The notes: generated by a model not told the origin, from the sequence alone. A stretch of 64,000 nt of DNA from Microvirga sp. 3-52 (GCF_018383585.1 NZ_JAHAMK010000001.1:1-64000); one strand, 5' to 3'; shown: positions 31,559 to 40,368, numbered from the stretch's first letter. Made by a program: numbers and translations.

Positions 31559-34500
31559 TCACGCCGCCTTGCGCGCGAGATAGCGGCCATCGGCCGTCAT
31601 GGTGATGCGGCCGTAGCGGACAAGCGTCATGAGCGCCTGCTCGATGCGCGGCTCTATGCGCTTTCCGCCGCGCTTGAAGCCGCGCGCCAGCTCCGCCGCG
31701 TCCATGGGCCTGCCCGCCGACAGGAGGGCATGTTCGACCGCGAGAGAATCCTCGTGCCGGTCCTTCGGGAAGTCGGGCAGGGCGCGGTCGATGGCGACCA
31801 CGTTCGCGCCGAGGTCGAGTTCCCCGGTCTTCGCGGCGGCCGCGCCCTTGGCGAAACGCGGGATCTGGTAATCGGGACGGAGCCAGCGCACGAGGCCCGC
31901 CGCTTCCTCCTTCGCCCGCTCGGCATTGAGCGCCACCAGACGTTCGAGGATTTCCTCGTCGGTCAGATCGGCGGGCCAGCCATAGGCCTGGAACACGAGA
32001 GCGTCGAGGCGCTCGTGCAGTTCCTTTAGGATGAGGATCAAACCCTCATCCTTGATCCGCTCCTCGTCAGGCGTGAGAGCAACCGTTCCGCCCCGTGTCA
32101 TCCCCGGCGAGCCGAAGGCGAGGGGAGGGGATCCACTCACAGATGCGCCGCTATGGATTCCCTTCCCCTCCGCTGCGCTCCGGCCGGGAACGGCCCTGGA
32201 GGCTCGATGCGCCGCCTCCATCGCCTTCAGCTTCTCCAGCACGTTGTACATCTGCGTCAGCGTGAGCTTCGGATGCTCGGCCTGACGGCTTTTGCGGAAC
32301 GCATCGAGTTCCTCCGCGACGGCGCGGATTTGAGCTTTCAGGGACTCGGATGGATCGGGGAATGGGAAGGGGTCGAAGCAGCGGGATTTATTGTAGACTG
32401 GTCGATCCTCGAGTGTACCTCCTGCGGCTAAAGACCAAACACGGTGACACTTAGAGGAGAGAACAGCTAGTATGAATGCATCATCGCAAACAATGCAAAC
32501 AATGCGGTGCTCGGGTAGTTTATGTGTCTCAATGAATTGAAACTCGCGGTGTTTCGCAGTTTCCGGTAGACCAATAAAGCGCTTCATCCCTGACAGAGCT
32601 TGACGCAGCTCGGGTCTGTTCCGCCCAAAGAGCCACCAATCACGCTTAAATTGACTATCTCTGCTTTCATCCCTTTCAAGCTTCACCGACTCTAAGAGCA
32701 TCTGGTACAGATTTGGAAAATTCTTGCGGAGATCTGCTTCGGTCCTTCCAAATGTATCGATAACGTACCGAACACGGTGTTCTTGGACCAAATCTCTGCC
32801 ACTTATAAATGGTCTTAGAATTTCCGACTCTTGTGGGAACCTAGAGAATAAATACTCGGCAGTGATACTTTCAAGAACGAAGCCGCGTCCGGCGAGCATA
32901 ACCCCGTTCCAAGAGAGACCCTCTGCGGCCTTTAGCGACTTTGCTTTGCTAATGTCATCGCCGATACTCAAGTCAGGATTTATACACCCATATCTAGCCG
33001 CCAAAGCGATCTCTGGTTCATCGGTGTCTAAGGATGCCTCTGATACTACTTTCCACAGAGCGCCTTGCTGAGGTTTGATCGCTGCAACGGTCATTGCAAT
33101 CCTAACCGCTGCTGCGTCTTTAGTAGCTTTGGTCCAAGGATAGTCAGGTATGGCAAACGCTAAGCCAATCGGCGACTTTCCACTCAGATGTCTTTCGATA
33201 ACGCGTCGATTGAATGTCTGGCCAATGGAGTTTGTTGTGACTAACCCAAAACGACGGAGCGATGCATTCTTTTGCGCCAACATCTCCGCAGCTCTATCCC
33301 ACCAATATAGAACAAAATCCGCACTTTCATTCATCTGCGGGTGAGCCGCCCATAGCGCGTCGACATAGCCGTCTCCTAGCGGCCCACGCATCGCAGCGCC
33401 CTTCCCAAGGAACGGCGGATTGCCCACGATGAACTCCGCTTCGGGCCAATCAGGCCGGCGCGCATTCGGATAGGTCTCGACGCGGCGGCCGTCCTTCTCC
33501 GCCACCTGCGGCACGGGATAGCCGTCCCAGGTGAGCACGGCGTCGTAGCCCTGGCGTTGTCCGAAATTGATGTTCGCGAAGGCGCGCAGGATCGGCTCGG
33601 AGGGGTGGCCGGTGCGGTTGCGGTAATGCTGCTGCAGATAGCCGATCCACACGACGAGTTCGGCGATGGCCGCGGCGCGCGGGTTGAGTTCGAGGCCGAG
33701 GAACCCGTGAGGGTCCACGGTCTCGCGGTCGAGGCCCATGCTCTCCGGTTCGCCGAGCTGCGCCAGCGTCTCCAGCACCTCGCCTTCGAGCTTCTTCATC
33801 AGCTCCAGCGACACGTAGAGGAAGTTTCCCGTGCCGCAGGCGGGATCGAGGACGCGGGTGGCGCAGAGCTGCCGGTGGAACGTGCGCACGATGGCGATGG
33901 CGGCTTTCTCGTCGCCCGTCTCCTTGGCGTGCTCGGCCTTGCGCAAGGCATTCTGCCAATCCTCGCGCAGGGGCTCCATGACGGTCGCCTCCACGAGGCG
34001 CTGCACATAGGCGCGCGGCGTGTAATGGGCGCCGAGCTTCCGGCACTCCGTCCTGTCGAGGGCCTGTTCCAGAAGGGTGCCGAAGATCGCGGGATCGACC
34101 TCGGTCCAGGAATACTTCGCGGCTTCCAGAAGCTCGCCGATCTCCTCGCGGCCGAGCGGAAACACGGTGGTGTCCTTGAACAGGCCGCCGTTGAAATGGC
34201 GCACGCGGGTCTCGACCACGTGGCTGAACTCGTCGCCCTTTTCCATCTGCTGCCAGAGGGCTTTGAGCCGATGCGGGAAATGCGCCGGATCCGCGACGCT
34301 CTTCTCCAGCAGGTTCGTGAAACTGTCGGCCGGCAGAAGCTCCACATCCTCGGCGAACATGGTGAAGAGGCAGCGCATGAGGAAATGCGCCACGTCCTCC
34401 GCGTTGCATCCGCGCTCCTCCAATGCCTTGCTCACCTGCGCGAGGCGCTTGGCGATGGCGCGCGTAACCCGAGCCGCCTCCTTCGACGGGTCGAGGGCAT

Positions 34501-35029
34501 GCGGCTCCTGCCAGATGCGCTTCAGCAGCGTGCGGGTCTTCTCCTCGCGCAGGTCGTGAAGATAGATGCGAAAGTCGTTGCGGTCCGGGAAGTGGCTGTA
34601 GGCGCGTCCGGTGCCGGTGAAGTCCGCGTAAAGCTCCAGGCAATGGCCGACATCGCAGACGATGATGAAGGGCGGGGCCGGATGATCCGCGTCGAGCAGG
34701 AAGACGTAGGATTCCGCCTGCTGTCGCGCATTCTTCATCATCACGTCCCAGCCGCGTGAGATGCTGCGCTTTCCGAGGTTCGCAGGCTCGTCAGTGAGTG
34801 GCGCGAGTTTGCCTCTTTCAACCTTTCTTCCGTCAGGCAGGCGCGACTGCTTGGCCTCGAGGATGAAGGCGTTCTTCTTGTAGAGATCGATGCGCTTGGG
34901 CGCCGTCACCGCATCGCCGTCGCGCGGGTGGACAGCGCGCTCGAACACGTAGTCGTTCAGCTCACGGTCCGCTCCCGCAGGATCAGGGCGATGCACGCCG
35001 AGAACGTCGCAGAGTTCCGACAGGAACAT
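31559..35029 (-). CDS. Type IIG/IIL-like restriction-modification enzyme (nuclease, N6-adenine methylase and target recognition in one chain)
   Basis: 1156 residues from the first ATG. Residues 48-60 ([16 protein letters not shown]) carry a D...ExK nuclease motif as in MmeI-type enzymes. A helical spacer follows to about 390. The methylase has motif I DPACGTG (395-401) and motif IV GNPPF (536-540), typical of gamma-class N6-adenine methylases. Target recognition is expected from about 600 to 900. That part (DNA 32430-33420) is clearly AT-richer than its flanks, suggesting domain exchange. Residues 945-978 are encoded by an inserted palindromic repeat (family C). Conserved-looking codons continue 37 triplets upstream of this ATG to a stop at 35141-35143 without a standard start. 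No separate R, M or S genes adjoin. Confidence 0.88.
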   Translation of the reverse strand: MFLSELCDVLGVHRPDPAGADRELNDYVFERAVHPRDGDAVTAPKRIDLYKKNAFILEAKQSRLPDGRKVERGKLAPLTDEPANLGKRSISRGWDVMMKNARQQAESYVFLLDADHPAPPFIIVCDVGHCLELYADFTGTGRAYSHFPDRNDFRIYLHDLREEKTRTLLKRIWQEPHALDPSKEAARVTRAIAKRLAQVSKALEERGCNAEDVAHFLMRCLFTMFAEDVELLPADSFTNLLEKSVADPAHFPHRLKALWQQMEKGDEFSHVVETRVRHFNGGLFKDTTVFPLGREEIGELLEAAKYSWTEVDPAIFGTLLEQALDRTECRKLGAHYTPRAYVQRLVEATVMEPLREDWQNALRKAEHAKETGDEKAAIAIVRTFHRQLCATRVLDPACGTGNFLYVSLELMKKLEGEVLETLAQLGEPESMGLDRETVDPHGFLGLELNPRAAAIAELVVWIGYLQQHYRNRTGHPSEPILRAFANINFGQRQGYDAVLTWDGYPVPQVAEKDGRRVETYPNARRPDWPEAEFIVGNPPFLGKGAAMRGPLGDGYVDALWAAHPQMNESADFVLYWWDRAAEMLAQKNASLRRFGLVTTNSIGQTFNRRVIERHLSGKSPIGLAFAIPDYPWTKATKDAAAVRIAMTVAAIKPQQGALWKVVSEASLDTDEPEIALAARYGCINPDLSIGDDISKAKSLKAAEGLSWNGVMLAGRGFVLESITAEYLFSRFPQESEILRPFISGRDLVQEHRVRYVIDTFGRTEADLRKNFPNLYQMLLESVKLERDESRDSQFKRDWWLFGRNRPELRQALSGMKRFIGLPETAKHREFQFIETHKLPEHRIVCIVCDDAFILAVLSSKCHRVWSLAAGGTLEDRPVYNKSRCFDPFPFPDPSESLKAQIRAVAEELDAFRKSRQAEHPKLTLTQMYNVLEKLKAMEAAHRASRAVPGRSAAEGKGIHSGASVSGSPPLAFGSPGMTRGGTVALTPDEERIKDEGLILILKELHERLDALVFQAYGWPADLTDEEILERLVALNAERAKEEAAGLVRWLRPDYQIPRFAKGAAAAKTGELDLGANVVAIDRALPDFPKDRHEDSLAVEHALLSAGRPMDAAELARGFKRGGKRIEPRIEQALMTLVRYGRITMTADGRYLARKAA
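32095..32195. repeat. Family C palindromic repeat inserted in frame in the restriction-modification gene
   Basis: GTGTCATCCCCGGCGAGCCG on the left and CGCTCCGGCCGGGAACGG on the right, with GGGGATCCA and TGGATTCCCT inside, closely match 27194-27290. In the minus-strand gene it is read without a stop (for example [16 protein letters not shown]) between [15 protein letters not shown] and [13 protein letters not shown]. Confidence 0.8.
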
Positions 35030-35381
35030 CTGGTAATTGGCGCGCTCCGCACCACCCTCCCGGGCGGTCCATCGGCTGATGAAGATCTCGACGGCGTCGG
35101 AGGGAGGAACGGCAGGACGCTTAGAGCTGAACAGGAATGATCAGCCGCAGCGTTATCATGTTATAATGATTCGTAAACCAGTGGTCGCAGCCGATGCCCC
35201 CCTTGCCATTGCGGAGGGGCGGACTTCAGGCACAACAGCCTCGATCACGGTGGCGATGCCGATGGTGAGTTTTGCTGCTTTGCTTTTCGGTGCTGGCGAG
35301 GGTCTGTCGGTGAGCGGACGCTCAACCCTCGATGCCGGTGCCCTGCGTGACGGCGTCGGTAAGCAGGGCAGGCGTATGGGG
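35030..35381. other. Upstream region of the restriction-modification gene
   Basis: 35030-35140 still reads as coding in the frame of the enzyme (minus strand: SDAVEIFISRWTAREGGAER). Beyond this I see no supported gene to 35381. A separate short frame starts with ATG on the minus strand around 35160 and runs 12 codons into a different reading frame. Confidence 0.55.
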
Positions 35382-35612
35382 TCAGGCGGTGAACGCCGTC
35401 GGACCCCTCAGGTAAGCTTCGAAGCGGTCGATCTCGACGTCGGTGTCATCCGGAGACTGGGACGGCTTCACGTCCTGCTGCGTCTCGGTGACGGGGTGTT
35501 CTTCCACCGGGTCGTTGATCGGGGCGAGGTCGTTCAAGGCCGTGTGAACGGCCTGGAGCAACTCGCTCTGCACGTCGTCATCCGGGTTCTCCGGGGGCAG
35601 GCGCGGAGTCAT
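35382..35612 (-). CDS. Small acidic hypothetical protein
   Basis: 76 residues, very acidic and polar (PPENPDDDVQSELLQAVHTA; SQSPDDTDVEIDRFEAYLRG), no hydrophobic segment. An excellent ribosome site (AAAGGAGG) lies 8 bases before the ATG, which supports expression. Family not recognised. Confidence 0.6.
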   Translation of the reverse strand: MTPRLPPENPDDDVQSELLQAVHTALNDLAPINDPVEEHPVTETQQDVKPSQSPDDTDVEIDRFEAYLRGPTAFTA

Positions 35613-35954
35613 AGCATCCTCCTTTGGGAGTAGACTGAATTATTGCCTTGAATCCGTGTCACAAATAGGGCGCCGTCGCCGTGCCGACGATGTCGATCCA
35701 CAGGAGGAATCGGTCGAGGGCGGCCCTGTGGGGAGGGCCCAACCTTCGGCTTCCCTCGCCGTCGGGGCCGCCCCCGGATGTGATTCAGGGATCAGTGCCG
35801 ATGGTCCCAAGCCCGTGAAGCGCGGCGCTTCTCGGCATCGGGATCACCGGCACGAGGCCGGTGATGACGGGAAGAGGTTGCGGGCGGGCCAGCTTCTCGG
35901 GACATCGCTCCGACTGGCGGGGAGAGATCGCGGGATGGTGAGCGGAAGACCGCC
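35613..35954. other. Intergenic stretch with one family B half element
   Basis: No gene supported. 35815-35874 holds GTGAAGCGCGGCGCTTCTCG and ATCACCGGCACGAGGCCGGTGAT, the right half of a family B repeat. Confidence 0.55.
35815..35874. repeat. Dispersed palindromic repeat, family B (right half)
   Basis: GAAGCGCGGCGCTTC linker hairpin followed by CGGGATCACCGGCACGAGGCCGGTGATGACGGG. Confidence 0.65.
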
Positions 35955-36344
35955 TCAGGCGCAGCTGCGGCCCATGGCGTTGAGGCCTTCGTCCAGGAGA
36001 TCGGCCAGGTTCGGGATGCCTATGAGCCAATCGGCGGTCGAGAGCGAGCTCGCTTCCTCGCGCTCCCGGGCGAGGCGCACGGCGGCGCCCCATTCCTCCG
36101 GCTCCATGTCGCCGCGGCCGATATAGACCAGGGCGATCAGGTCGGCGCGCTCGTCGTCGTTGAGGCCCGCGATCACGTCGCGAAGCTCGTCTTCCGTTGC
36201 GTCGTCCGGCGAGGAGGTGAGGGAATCGATGCTGCCGTCGTCGATAGGGTTCGAGCCCGAGGCCGGATCGGTAATGCCTTCCTTCACATCGATGGCCCTG
36301 ACCCGCAGAATGAGTTCGCAAACCTTATCGAGCGCGATATCCAT
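35955..36344 (-). CDS. DUF3775 family protein
   Basis: 129 residues from the ATG at 36344. The DUF3775 pattern is clear: MDIALDKVCELILRVRAIDV, then DDATEDELRDVIAGLNDDER, then ALVYIGRGDMEPEEWGAAVR, ending IPNLADLLDEGLNAMGRSC. A cytoplasmic protein of unknown function found in alphaproteobacteria. The frame is open further upstream, but this start gives the conserved N-terminus. Stand-alone gene. Confidence 0.88.
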   Translation of the reverse strand: MDIALDKVCELILRVRAIDVKEGITDPASGSNPIDDGSIDSLTSSPDDATEDELRDVIAGLNDDERADLIALVYIGRGDMEPEEWGAAVRLAREREEASSLSTADWLIGIPNLADLLDEGLNAMGRSCA

Positions 36345-36485
36345 AAAACCCTCTTGGGATGAATCTTGACGGAACTGACAGGGAAACACTGAAGAGGGGA
36401 TTCGGTTCAGCCCACGCATCCCACGGAGGAGTGGTCGCGACATTCATCGCCGAACGATGCGTCAGCCAAGAGAACAAGAGAAGAC

Positions 36486-36527
36486 GCATCGGACCCAAAA
36501 GTGCGAATCCGCTTTTGGGTCCGATGC
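36486..36527. repeat. Palindromic repeat, family A module 2
   Basis: 15-base perfect arms GCATCGGACCCAAAA (36486-36500) and TTTTGGGTCCGATGC (36513-36527). A remnant of module 1 (ATCGCCGAACGATGCG) precedes it at about 36446-36461. Confidence 0.85.
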
Positions 36528-36592
36528 TTCAAGGCTGATCCTTGGCTTTCGACGGGCGCTGAGCGTAAGGTGGACAGAGGTTGGGGTGTAAC

Positions 36593-37360
36593 ATGCGCCG
36601 GTTGATCGCTTTCTGCCTGATCGGGCTCTCGCTGGCCCTCGGGCCTTCCCATGAGGCTTACGGGCAGCCCCGCAGGGCCGAGGCGCTCAAACTGGCGCCG
36701 CAGCGTCCGGGGCAGACCGACGTCTACATCCTGTCCTTCGGGCTGTGGGGGCCGCAGAGTGTGTTCGAAAGCGAGGCCAAGGGGGCGGCGCGCATTCTCG
36801 AGGCGCAGATCGGCTCCAAGGGGCGCTCCATCGTCCAGTTCAACACCAAGCGCCGGGCCGGCGCGACGCCGCAATCCCTGCAGGCCGCCGCCGCCGCCGC
36901 TGGTCGGACCCTCGATCCGGCCGAGGATATCGTGGTGCTCGTCCTCACCTCCCACGGGGCGCCGGAAGGGATCGGGCTCGTGGCCGGGCGCGATGCCCTT
37001 CTCGTCACGCCGGGCGACGTCAAGCGGCTGCTCGACCAGACCAGGGCGCAGCACCGGGTCGTGATCGTCTCGGCCTGCTATTCGGGCGTCTTCGCCCGGG
37101 AGCTGGCCGATCCGAGCACCCTCGTCATCACGGCGGCTGCCGCCGACAAGCCGTCCTTCGGCTGCCGGGACGGGGCGACCTGGACCTATTTCGGAGACGC
37201 CTTCTTCAACAAGGCCCTGCGCGGCGAGCGCCGCCTGGACGTCGCTTTTGAGCGAGCCAGGGGCCTGGTCACGCAGCGCGAGCGGCGCGAGGGCTTCGAT
37301 CCGTCCAATCCGCAGATCGCCGGCGGCGCCCAGGTGCTGGAGCGTCTCGGCGCGAGGTAG
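36593..37360 (+). CDS. Secreted C13-family (legumain/caspase-like) peptidase
   Basis: 255 residues. Signal peptide at 1-25 (LIAFCLIGLSLALGPSHEA). The caspase-fold dyad is visible: His121 in LVLTSHGAPEG and Cys162 in VIVSACYSG. VFESEAKGAARILE lies before it. Bacterial C13 proteins of this size are exported to the periplasm or anchored; substrates are unknown. The ATG at 36593 is preferred over TTG at 36581. No partner gene adjoins; an unrelated small transporter gene follows. Confidence 0.88.
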   Translation: MRRLIAFCLIGLSLALGPSHEAYGQPRRAEALKLAPQRPGQTDVYILSFGLWGPQSVFESEAKGAARILEAQIGSKGRSIVQFNTKRRAGATPQSLQAAAAAAGRTLDPAEDIVVLVLTSHGAPEGIGLVAGRDALLVTPGDVKRLLDQTRAQHRVVIVSACYSGVFARELADPSTLVITAAAADKPSFGCRDGATWTYFGDAFFNKALRGERRLDVAFERARGLVTQRERREGFDPSNPQIAGGAQVLERLGAR

Positions 37361-37392
37361 CATCGGATATCGGATCGTCTCTCCTCCGGCCG

Positions 37393-37424
37393 TCATCACC
37401 GGCCGTGTGCCGGCCATGTCGGGA
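37393..37424. repeat. Short family B hairpin
   Basis: GTCATCACCGGCCGTGTGCCGGCCATGTC just after the C13 peptidase stop; one arm carries changes. Confidence 0.5.
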
Positions 37425-37567
37425 GAGGCTCACCGTGAGGCGAGAGTTCGATGAGCCATCCTCCGAGGAACGCGCTCATCGCGCCGCTTGACAGTTCTCC
37501 TGGAAGGAATAGGGCAGGGCGCGAACTTCCTCCCCGTCGTCTCTCCCCGTCCTTCCCGGTCCTTTCC

Positions 37568-37909
37568 ATGAATCCCCACACCGCGCCCGTCGTGATGCTG
37601 ATCGCATCGAACGTCTTCATGACCTTTGCCTGGTACGGGCATCTGAAGTTCAAGACATCGCCCCTCTGGATCGCCGTCATGGCCAGCTGGGCCATCGCCT
37701 TCGTCGAATACTGGTTCGCCGTGCCGGCCAACCGGATCGGCTCGGCCGTCTATTCGGCGGCCGAGCTCAAGACCATGCAGGAGGTCATCACCCTCGTGGT
37801 CTTCGCGATCTTCTCGGTGCTCTACCTGAAGGAGCCGCTCGGCTGGAACCACCTGATCGGCTTCGGCCTCATCGCCGCGGGCGCCGCCTTCATCTTCCAG
37901 GGGCGCTGA
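37568..37909 (+). CDS. DMT-type small membrane protein (DUF486)
   Basis: 113 residues with four predicted helices ([67 protein letters not shown]). The motif [20 protein letters not shown] with [12 protein letters not shown] is typical of DUF486/DMT proteins. Possibly a small transporter of the EmrE-like fold. The ATG at 37568 gives the family N-terminus; the frame is open earlier. The ynfA-like gene follows after 10 bases, so the two are likely co-transcribed. Confidence 0.88.
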   Translation: MNPHTAPVVMLIASNVFMTFAWYGHLKFKTSPLWIAVMASWAIAFVEYWFAVPANRIGSAVYSAAELKTMQEVITLVVFAIFSVLYLKEPLGWNHLIGFGLIAAGAAFIFQGR

Positions 37910-37919
37910 CCGGCCGGCC

Positions 37920-38240
37920 ATGACGTTCCTCGTCTATGCGGCTGCGGCTCTCGCCGAGATCGCCGGTTGCTTTTCCTTCTGGGCCTGGCTGAGGCTCGGA
38001 AAGTCACCATGGTGGCTCGTGCCCGGCATGGGCGCGCTCGCCGTGTTCGCGTATCTCCTGACGCTGATCCCCACCGACGCTGCCGGACGGGCCTATGCGG
38101 CCTATGGCGGCGTCTACATCGCCGCCTCGCTCCTGTGGCTCTGGGGCGCCGAAGGAGCGCGGCCCGACCGGTGGGACATGGCCGGCGCCGGCCTCTGCCT
38201 GGCCGGAGCGGCGCTCATCCTGTTCGGGCCGCGTGGTTGA
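37920..38240 (+). CDS. YnfA family (UPF0060) membrane protein
   Basis: 106 residues, four helices. The family signature is [20 protein letters not shown], then [20 protein letters not shown] and [23 protein letters not shown]0060 proteins belong to the small multidrug resistance-like fold; function is mostly unproven. Directly follows the DUF486 gene; two short four-helix DMT-fold proteins in tandem could form a hetero-dimer (inference). Confidence 0.92.
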   Translation: MTFLVYAAAALAEIAGCFSFWAWLRLGKSPWWLVPGMGALAVFAYLLTLIPTDAAGRAYAAYGGVYIAASLLWLWGAEGARPDRWDMAGAGLCLAGAALILFGPRG

Positions 38241-38287
38241 GCCTGAGGGGCTGGCTCATGCTGGTTTCGGGCTGACGAAGACCCTCA

Positions 38288-38320
38288 CGTCATCCCCGGC
38301 ACGAGGCCGGCCATGACGGG
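38288..38320. repeat. Short family B hairpin
   Basis: GTCATCCCCGGCACGAGGCCGGCCATGACGG between the ynfA-like gene and the convergent sugar dehydrogenase gene. Confidence 0.55.
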
Positions 38321-38366
38321 GGGCGGTGGTTGAGAGTGCGGCAATCATCCCCTCACGTGCATCCCC

Positions 38367-39506
38367 TCACGTGGCGGGCTTCATGCGCAGGATGCGGCCG
38401 TTGCGGGAATCCGTCAGAAGATAGACGAGCCCGTCCGGCCCCTGCCGCACGTCACGGATGCGCTCGCCGAGCTGCTGCAGCATGCGCTCCTCGCCGGTCA
38501 CCCGGTTGCCGTCGGTTTCGAGCCGCGAGACGAGCTTTCCTGCGAGCGCCCCGACGAGAATGCTGCCTCGCCAGGCCGGGAACTTGTCGCCCGTGTAGAA
38601 GGCCATGCCGGAGGGCGCGATGGAGGGGTCCCAGTAATAGACCGGCTGCTCCAGGCCCGCCTTCTTGGTGCCTTCGCCGATCTTCGCGCCGGAATAATCG
38701 ACCCCATAGGAGATGACGGGCCAGCCGTAGTTCCTGCCCTTCTGCGGGATGTTCACCTCGTCGCCGCCGCGCGCGCCGTGTTCCACGGTCCAGAGCTCGC
38801 CGGTCGTCGGATGGAGGGCGGCCGATTGCAGATTGCGGTGGCCGAGGGACCAGATTTCCGGCTTGGCATCCTCCCGGTTCAGGAACGGATTGCCGGGGGC
38901 CGCGCCCCCGTCCGGCTTGATGTGGACGATCTTGCCGAGATGGTTGGCCGGATTCTGCGCCTGGGCACGCAGGTCGAACCGGTCGCCGAGGGTCACGAAA
39001 AGATTGCCGTCGCGGTCGAAGACCAGGCGCGATCCCCAATGGTTGGGACCCGTATGGGCCGGCTCCTGGCGGAAGATGATCTGCACCGCCTCGAGCGCGG
39101 TCCCGTCCGCGTTGAGCCGCCCGCGTGCGACGCTGGTGCCGGCGCGGCCTTCGCCCCGATCCTCGGCGAAGCTCAGGTAGACGAGGCGGTTCTGCGCGAA
39201 GTTCGGATCGATGGCGACGTCCAGCAGACCGCCCTGTCCGCGTGCCGCAACGCGCGGGACGCCCTGGAGCGGCTCGGAGAGATTGCCGTTGGCGTCCGTG
39301 ATGCGCAGGCGGCCGGGTCGCTCCGTGACCAGAATGCGATTGTCGGGCAGGAAGGCGAGCCCCCAGGGATTTTCGAGATTGCGTGCGACCGTCTCGACGA
39401 TCACCTCCACCTTGTCGGTGCGAAAACGCTGGGTGTCCTGGGCCAGGGCGGACGGGGCGGCGCCGAGAGCAAGGGCGCAGGCCAGGGCAATACGGGGGCT
39501 CAGCAT
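38367..39506 (-). CDS. PQQ-dependent aldose sugar dehydrogenase-like protein (YliI/Asd type)
   Basis: 379 residues from the ATG at 39506. Signal peptide at 1-23 (IALACALALGAAPSALAQ). The six-bladed beta-propeller signatures are present: ENPWGLAFLPDNRILVTERP, GGLLDVAIDPNF, HWGSRLVFDRDGNLFVTLGD, EIWSLGHRNLQSAALHP, and WTVEHGARGGDEVN. The enzyme is periplasmic, oxidising aldose sugars with PQQ bound to the propeller. No PQQ synthesis genes are in the window. It is convergent with ynfA. Confidence 0.92.
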   Translation of the reverse strand: MLSPRIALACALALGAAPSALAQDTQRFRTDKVEVIVETVARNLENPWGLAFLPDNRILVTERPGRLRITDANGNLSEPLQGVPRVAARGQGGLLDVAIDPNFAQNRLVYLSFAEDRGEGRAGTSVARGRLNADGTALEAVQIIFRQEPAHTGPNHWGSRLVFDRDGNLFVTLGDRFDLRAQAQNPANHLGKIVHIKPDGGAAPGNPFLNREDAKPEIWSLGHRNLQSAALHPTTGELWTVEHGARGGDEVNIPQKGRNYGWPVISYGVDYSGAKIGEGTKKAGLEQPVYYWDPSIAPSGMAFYTGDKFPAWRGSILVGALAGKLVSRLETDGNRVTGEERMLQQLGERIRDVRQGPDGLVYLLTDSRNGRILRMKPAT

Positions 39507-39588
39507 CTGGGAATCTCTCCGTCGTTCCGATGCCGGAGAGCTAGACGCCCGCGACAGGCCGTCAACCATGCCGCCGTTCACTCACGCG

Positions 39589-39780
39589 TTATCGCGCCGA
39601 ATAGACGTGGATAGTCTTCGTGTCCTGAGCCGAAAGGGTCTGGGTCGTGGCCATGACGGAAAGGGTCGCAAGGCCCAGCAGCATGACCAGGGCCAGCGAG
39701 CGGCGGCTTTCCTGGCGTGGATCGAGGCGATGGACGCGGGACGAAACGTGATAGGCGTTTCTTGGTCGGAGCGGTTTCAT
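39589..39780 (-). CDS. Small hypothetical protein with one hydrophobic segment
   Basis: 63 residues: a basic N-terminus with several Arg (SSRVHRLDPRQESRRSLA), a hydrophobic stretch LALVMLLGLATLSVMATTQ, and a short polar tail. It could be a single-pass or secreted peptide. Ribosome site GGGGATGAG lies 3-11 bases before the ATG. An EcfG-like promoter at 39821-39845 points at it, which is the main reason to accept it. No family recognised. Confidence 0.55.
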   Translation of the reverse strand: MKPLRPRNAYHVSSRVHRLDPRQESRRSLALVMLLGLATLSVMATTQTLSAQDTKTIHVYSAR

Positions 39781-39820
39781 GGGCTCATCCCCTGCAACCG
39801 GAGGGTGGCTGCGGAAGAAA

Positions 39821-39845
39821 AACTTGTGTGATTCAAGAAAGTTCC
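39821..39845 (-). promoter_or_regulatory. EcfG-like promoter (GGAAC-N16-AGTT)
   Basis: On the minus strand GGAAC is at 39845-39841 and AGTT at 39824-39821, spacer 16. It is about 41 bases upstream of the small gene starting at 39780, the same spacing as for the other stress promoters. Confidence 0.45.
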
Positions 39846-39893
39846 CGCCTCATCCGAAAGTGCTGCTTCCGGTTTCTTGGCTAAGTATCGGCA

Positions 39894-39909
39894 TTAACTA
39901 ATTATTAAC
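39894..39909. promoter_or_regulatory. Candidate CtrA box (TTAA-N7-TTAAC)
   Basis: TTAA at 39894-39897, seven bases, TTAAC at 39905-39909: the full cell-cycle regulator CtrA consensus of alphaproteobacteria, in a short AT-rich patch between two minus-strand genes. Such a match is rare by chance at this GC content. Confidence 0.45.
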
Positions 39910-39927
39910 CATTAAGGCAGGTTACGC

Positions 39928-40335
39928 TCAAGGTTTCGCGCTGACGATGACGGATTCCGCCGAGCGCTCCGCCGGTCCGTGGTAGACCGCCTCGATATTG
40001 TGCCCGTCCGGATCGAGCGCAAAGGCGGCATAATAGCCCAGGTGATAGGACCGTTCTCCCGGCGCGCCGTTGTCGCGCCCGCCGGCCCCCAGGGCGGCCG
40101 CATGGAAGGCGTGGACCGCCTCCCTGTCCCGCGCCTGGAAGGCGAGGTGGACGCGTGAGACCGGCCCGTCCGCCCGATCGACCCACAGCTCGTCGCAGGC
40201 GAAATGGTCAGGGCTTTCCGACGTGAACTCGCGCCCGACAGCCTTCAGGACGGCGCGGTAGAAGCGCCGGCTCGCCTCGAGGTCGGAGACGCGCAGGTGA
40301 ACGTGGTCGATCAGCCGGCCCTGGTGGAACTGCAT
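39928..40335 (-). CDS. VOC-family (glyoxalase/dioxygenase fold) protein
   Basis: 135 residues, two beta-alpha-beta-beta-beta modules: LIDHVHLRVSDLEASRRFYR in the first, HLAFQARDREAVHAFHAAAL in the second, ending YYAAFALDPDGHNIEAVYHG. Metal-binding His and Glu positions (VDHVHL, HLAF, NIEAVY) are kept. Activity could be glyoxalase, fosfomycin-type resistance or dioxygenase; the sequence does not decide. Stand-alone gene. Confidence 0.9.
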   Translation of the reverse strand: MQFHQGRLIDHVHLRVSDLEASRRFYRAVLKAVGREFTSESPDHFACDELWVDRADGPVSRVHLAFQARDREAVHAFHAAALGAGGRDNGAPGERSYHLGYYAAFALDPDGHNIEAVYHGPAERSAESVIVSAKP

Positions 40336-40368
40336 GGGCTACCCTCCGACGGGTTCGTTGTCCTCCTC

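Noticed and set aside
30015-31562. The uvrB reading frame stays open for 516 further codons upstream
   Set aside because: This part is antisense to the DUF808 gene, has no UvrB-like or other recognisable content, and the normal UvrB start with its basic N-terminus is at 30014. High GC makes long shadow frames common.
31559-35029. A multi-gene defence island around the restriction enzyme
   Set aside because: Neighbours are DUF808, uvrB, small DUF proteins and a C13 peptidase with no shared operon; no other recognisable defence gene adjoins.
35037-35633. 198-codon plus-strand frame
   Set aside because: Antisense to the restriction enzyme N-terminus and to the small acidic gene at 35382-35612, which has a strong ribosome site; no recognisable content.
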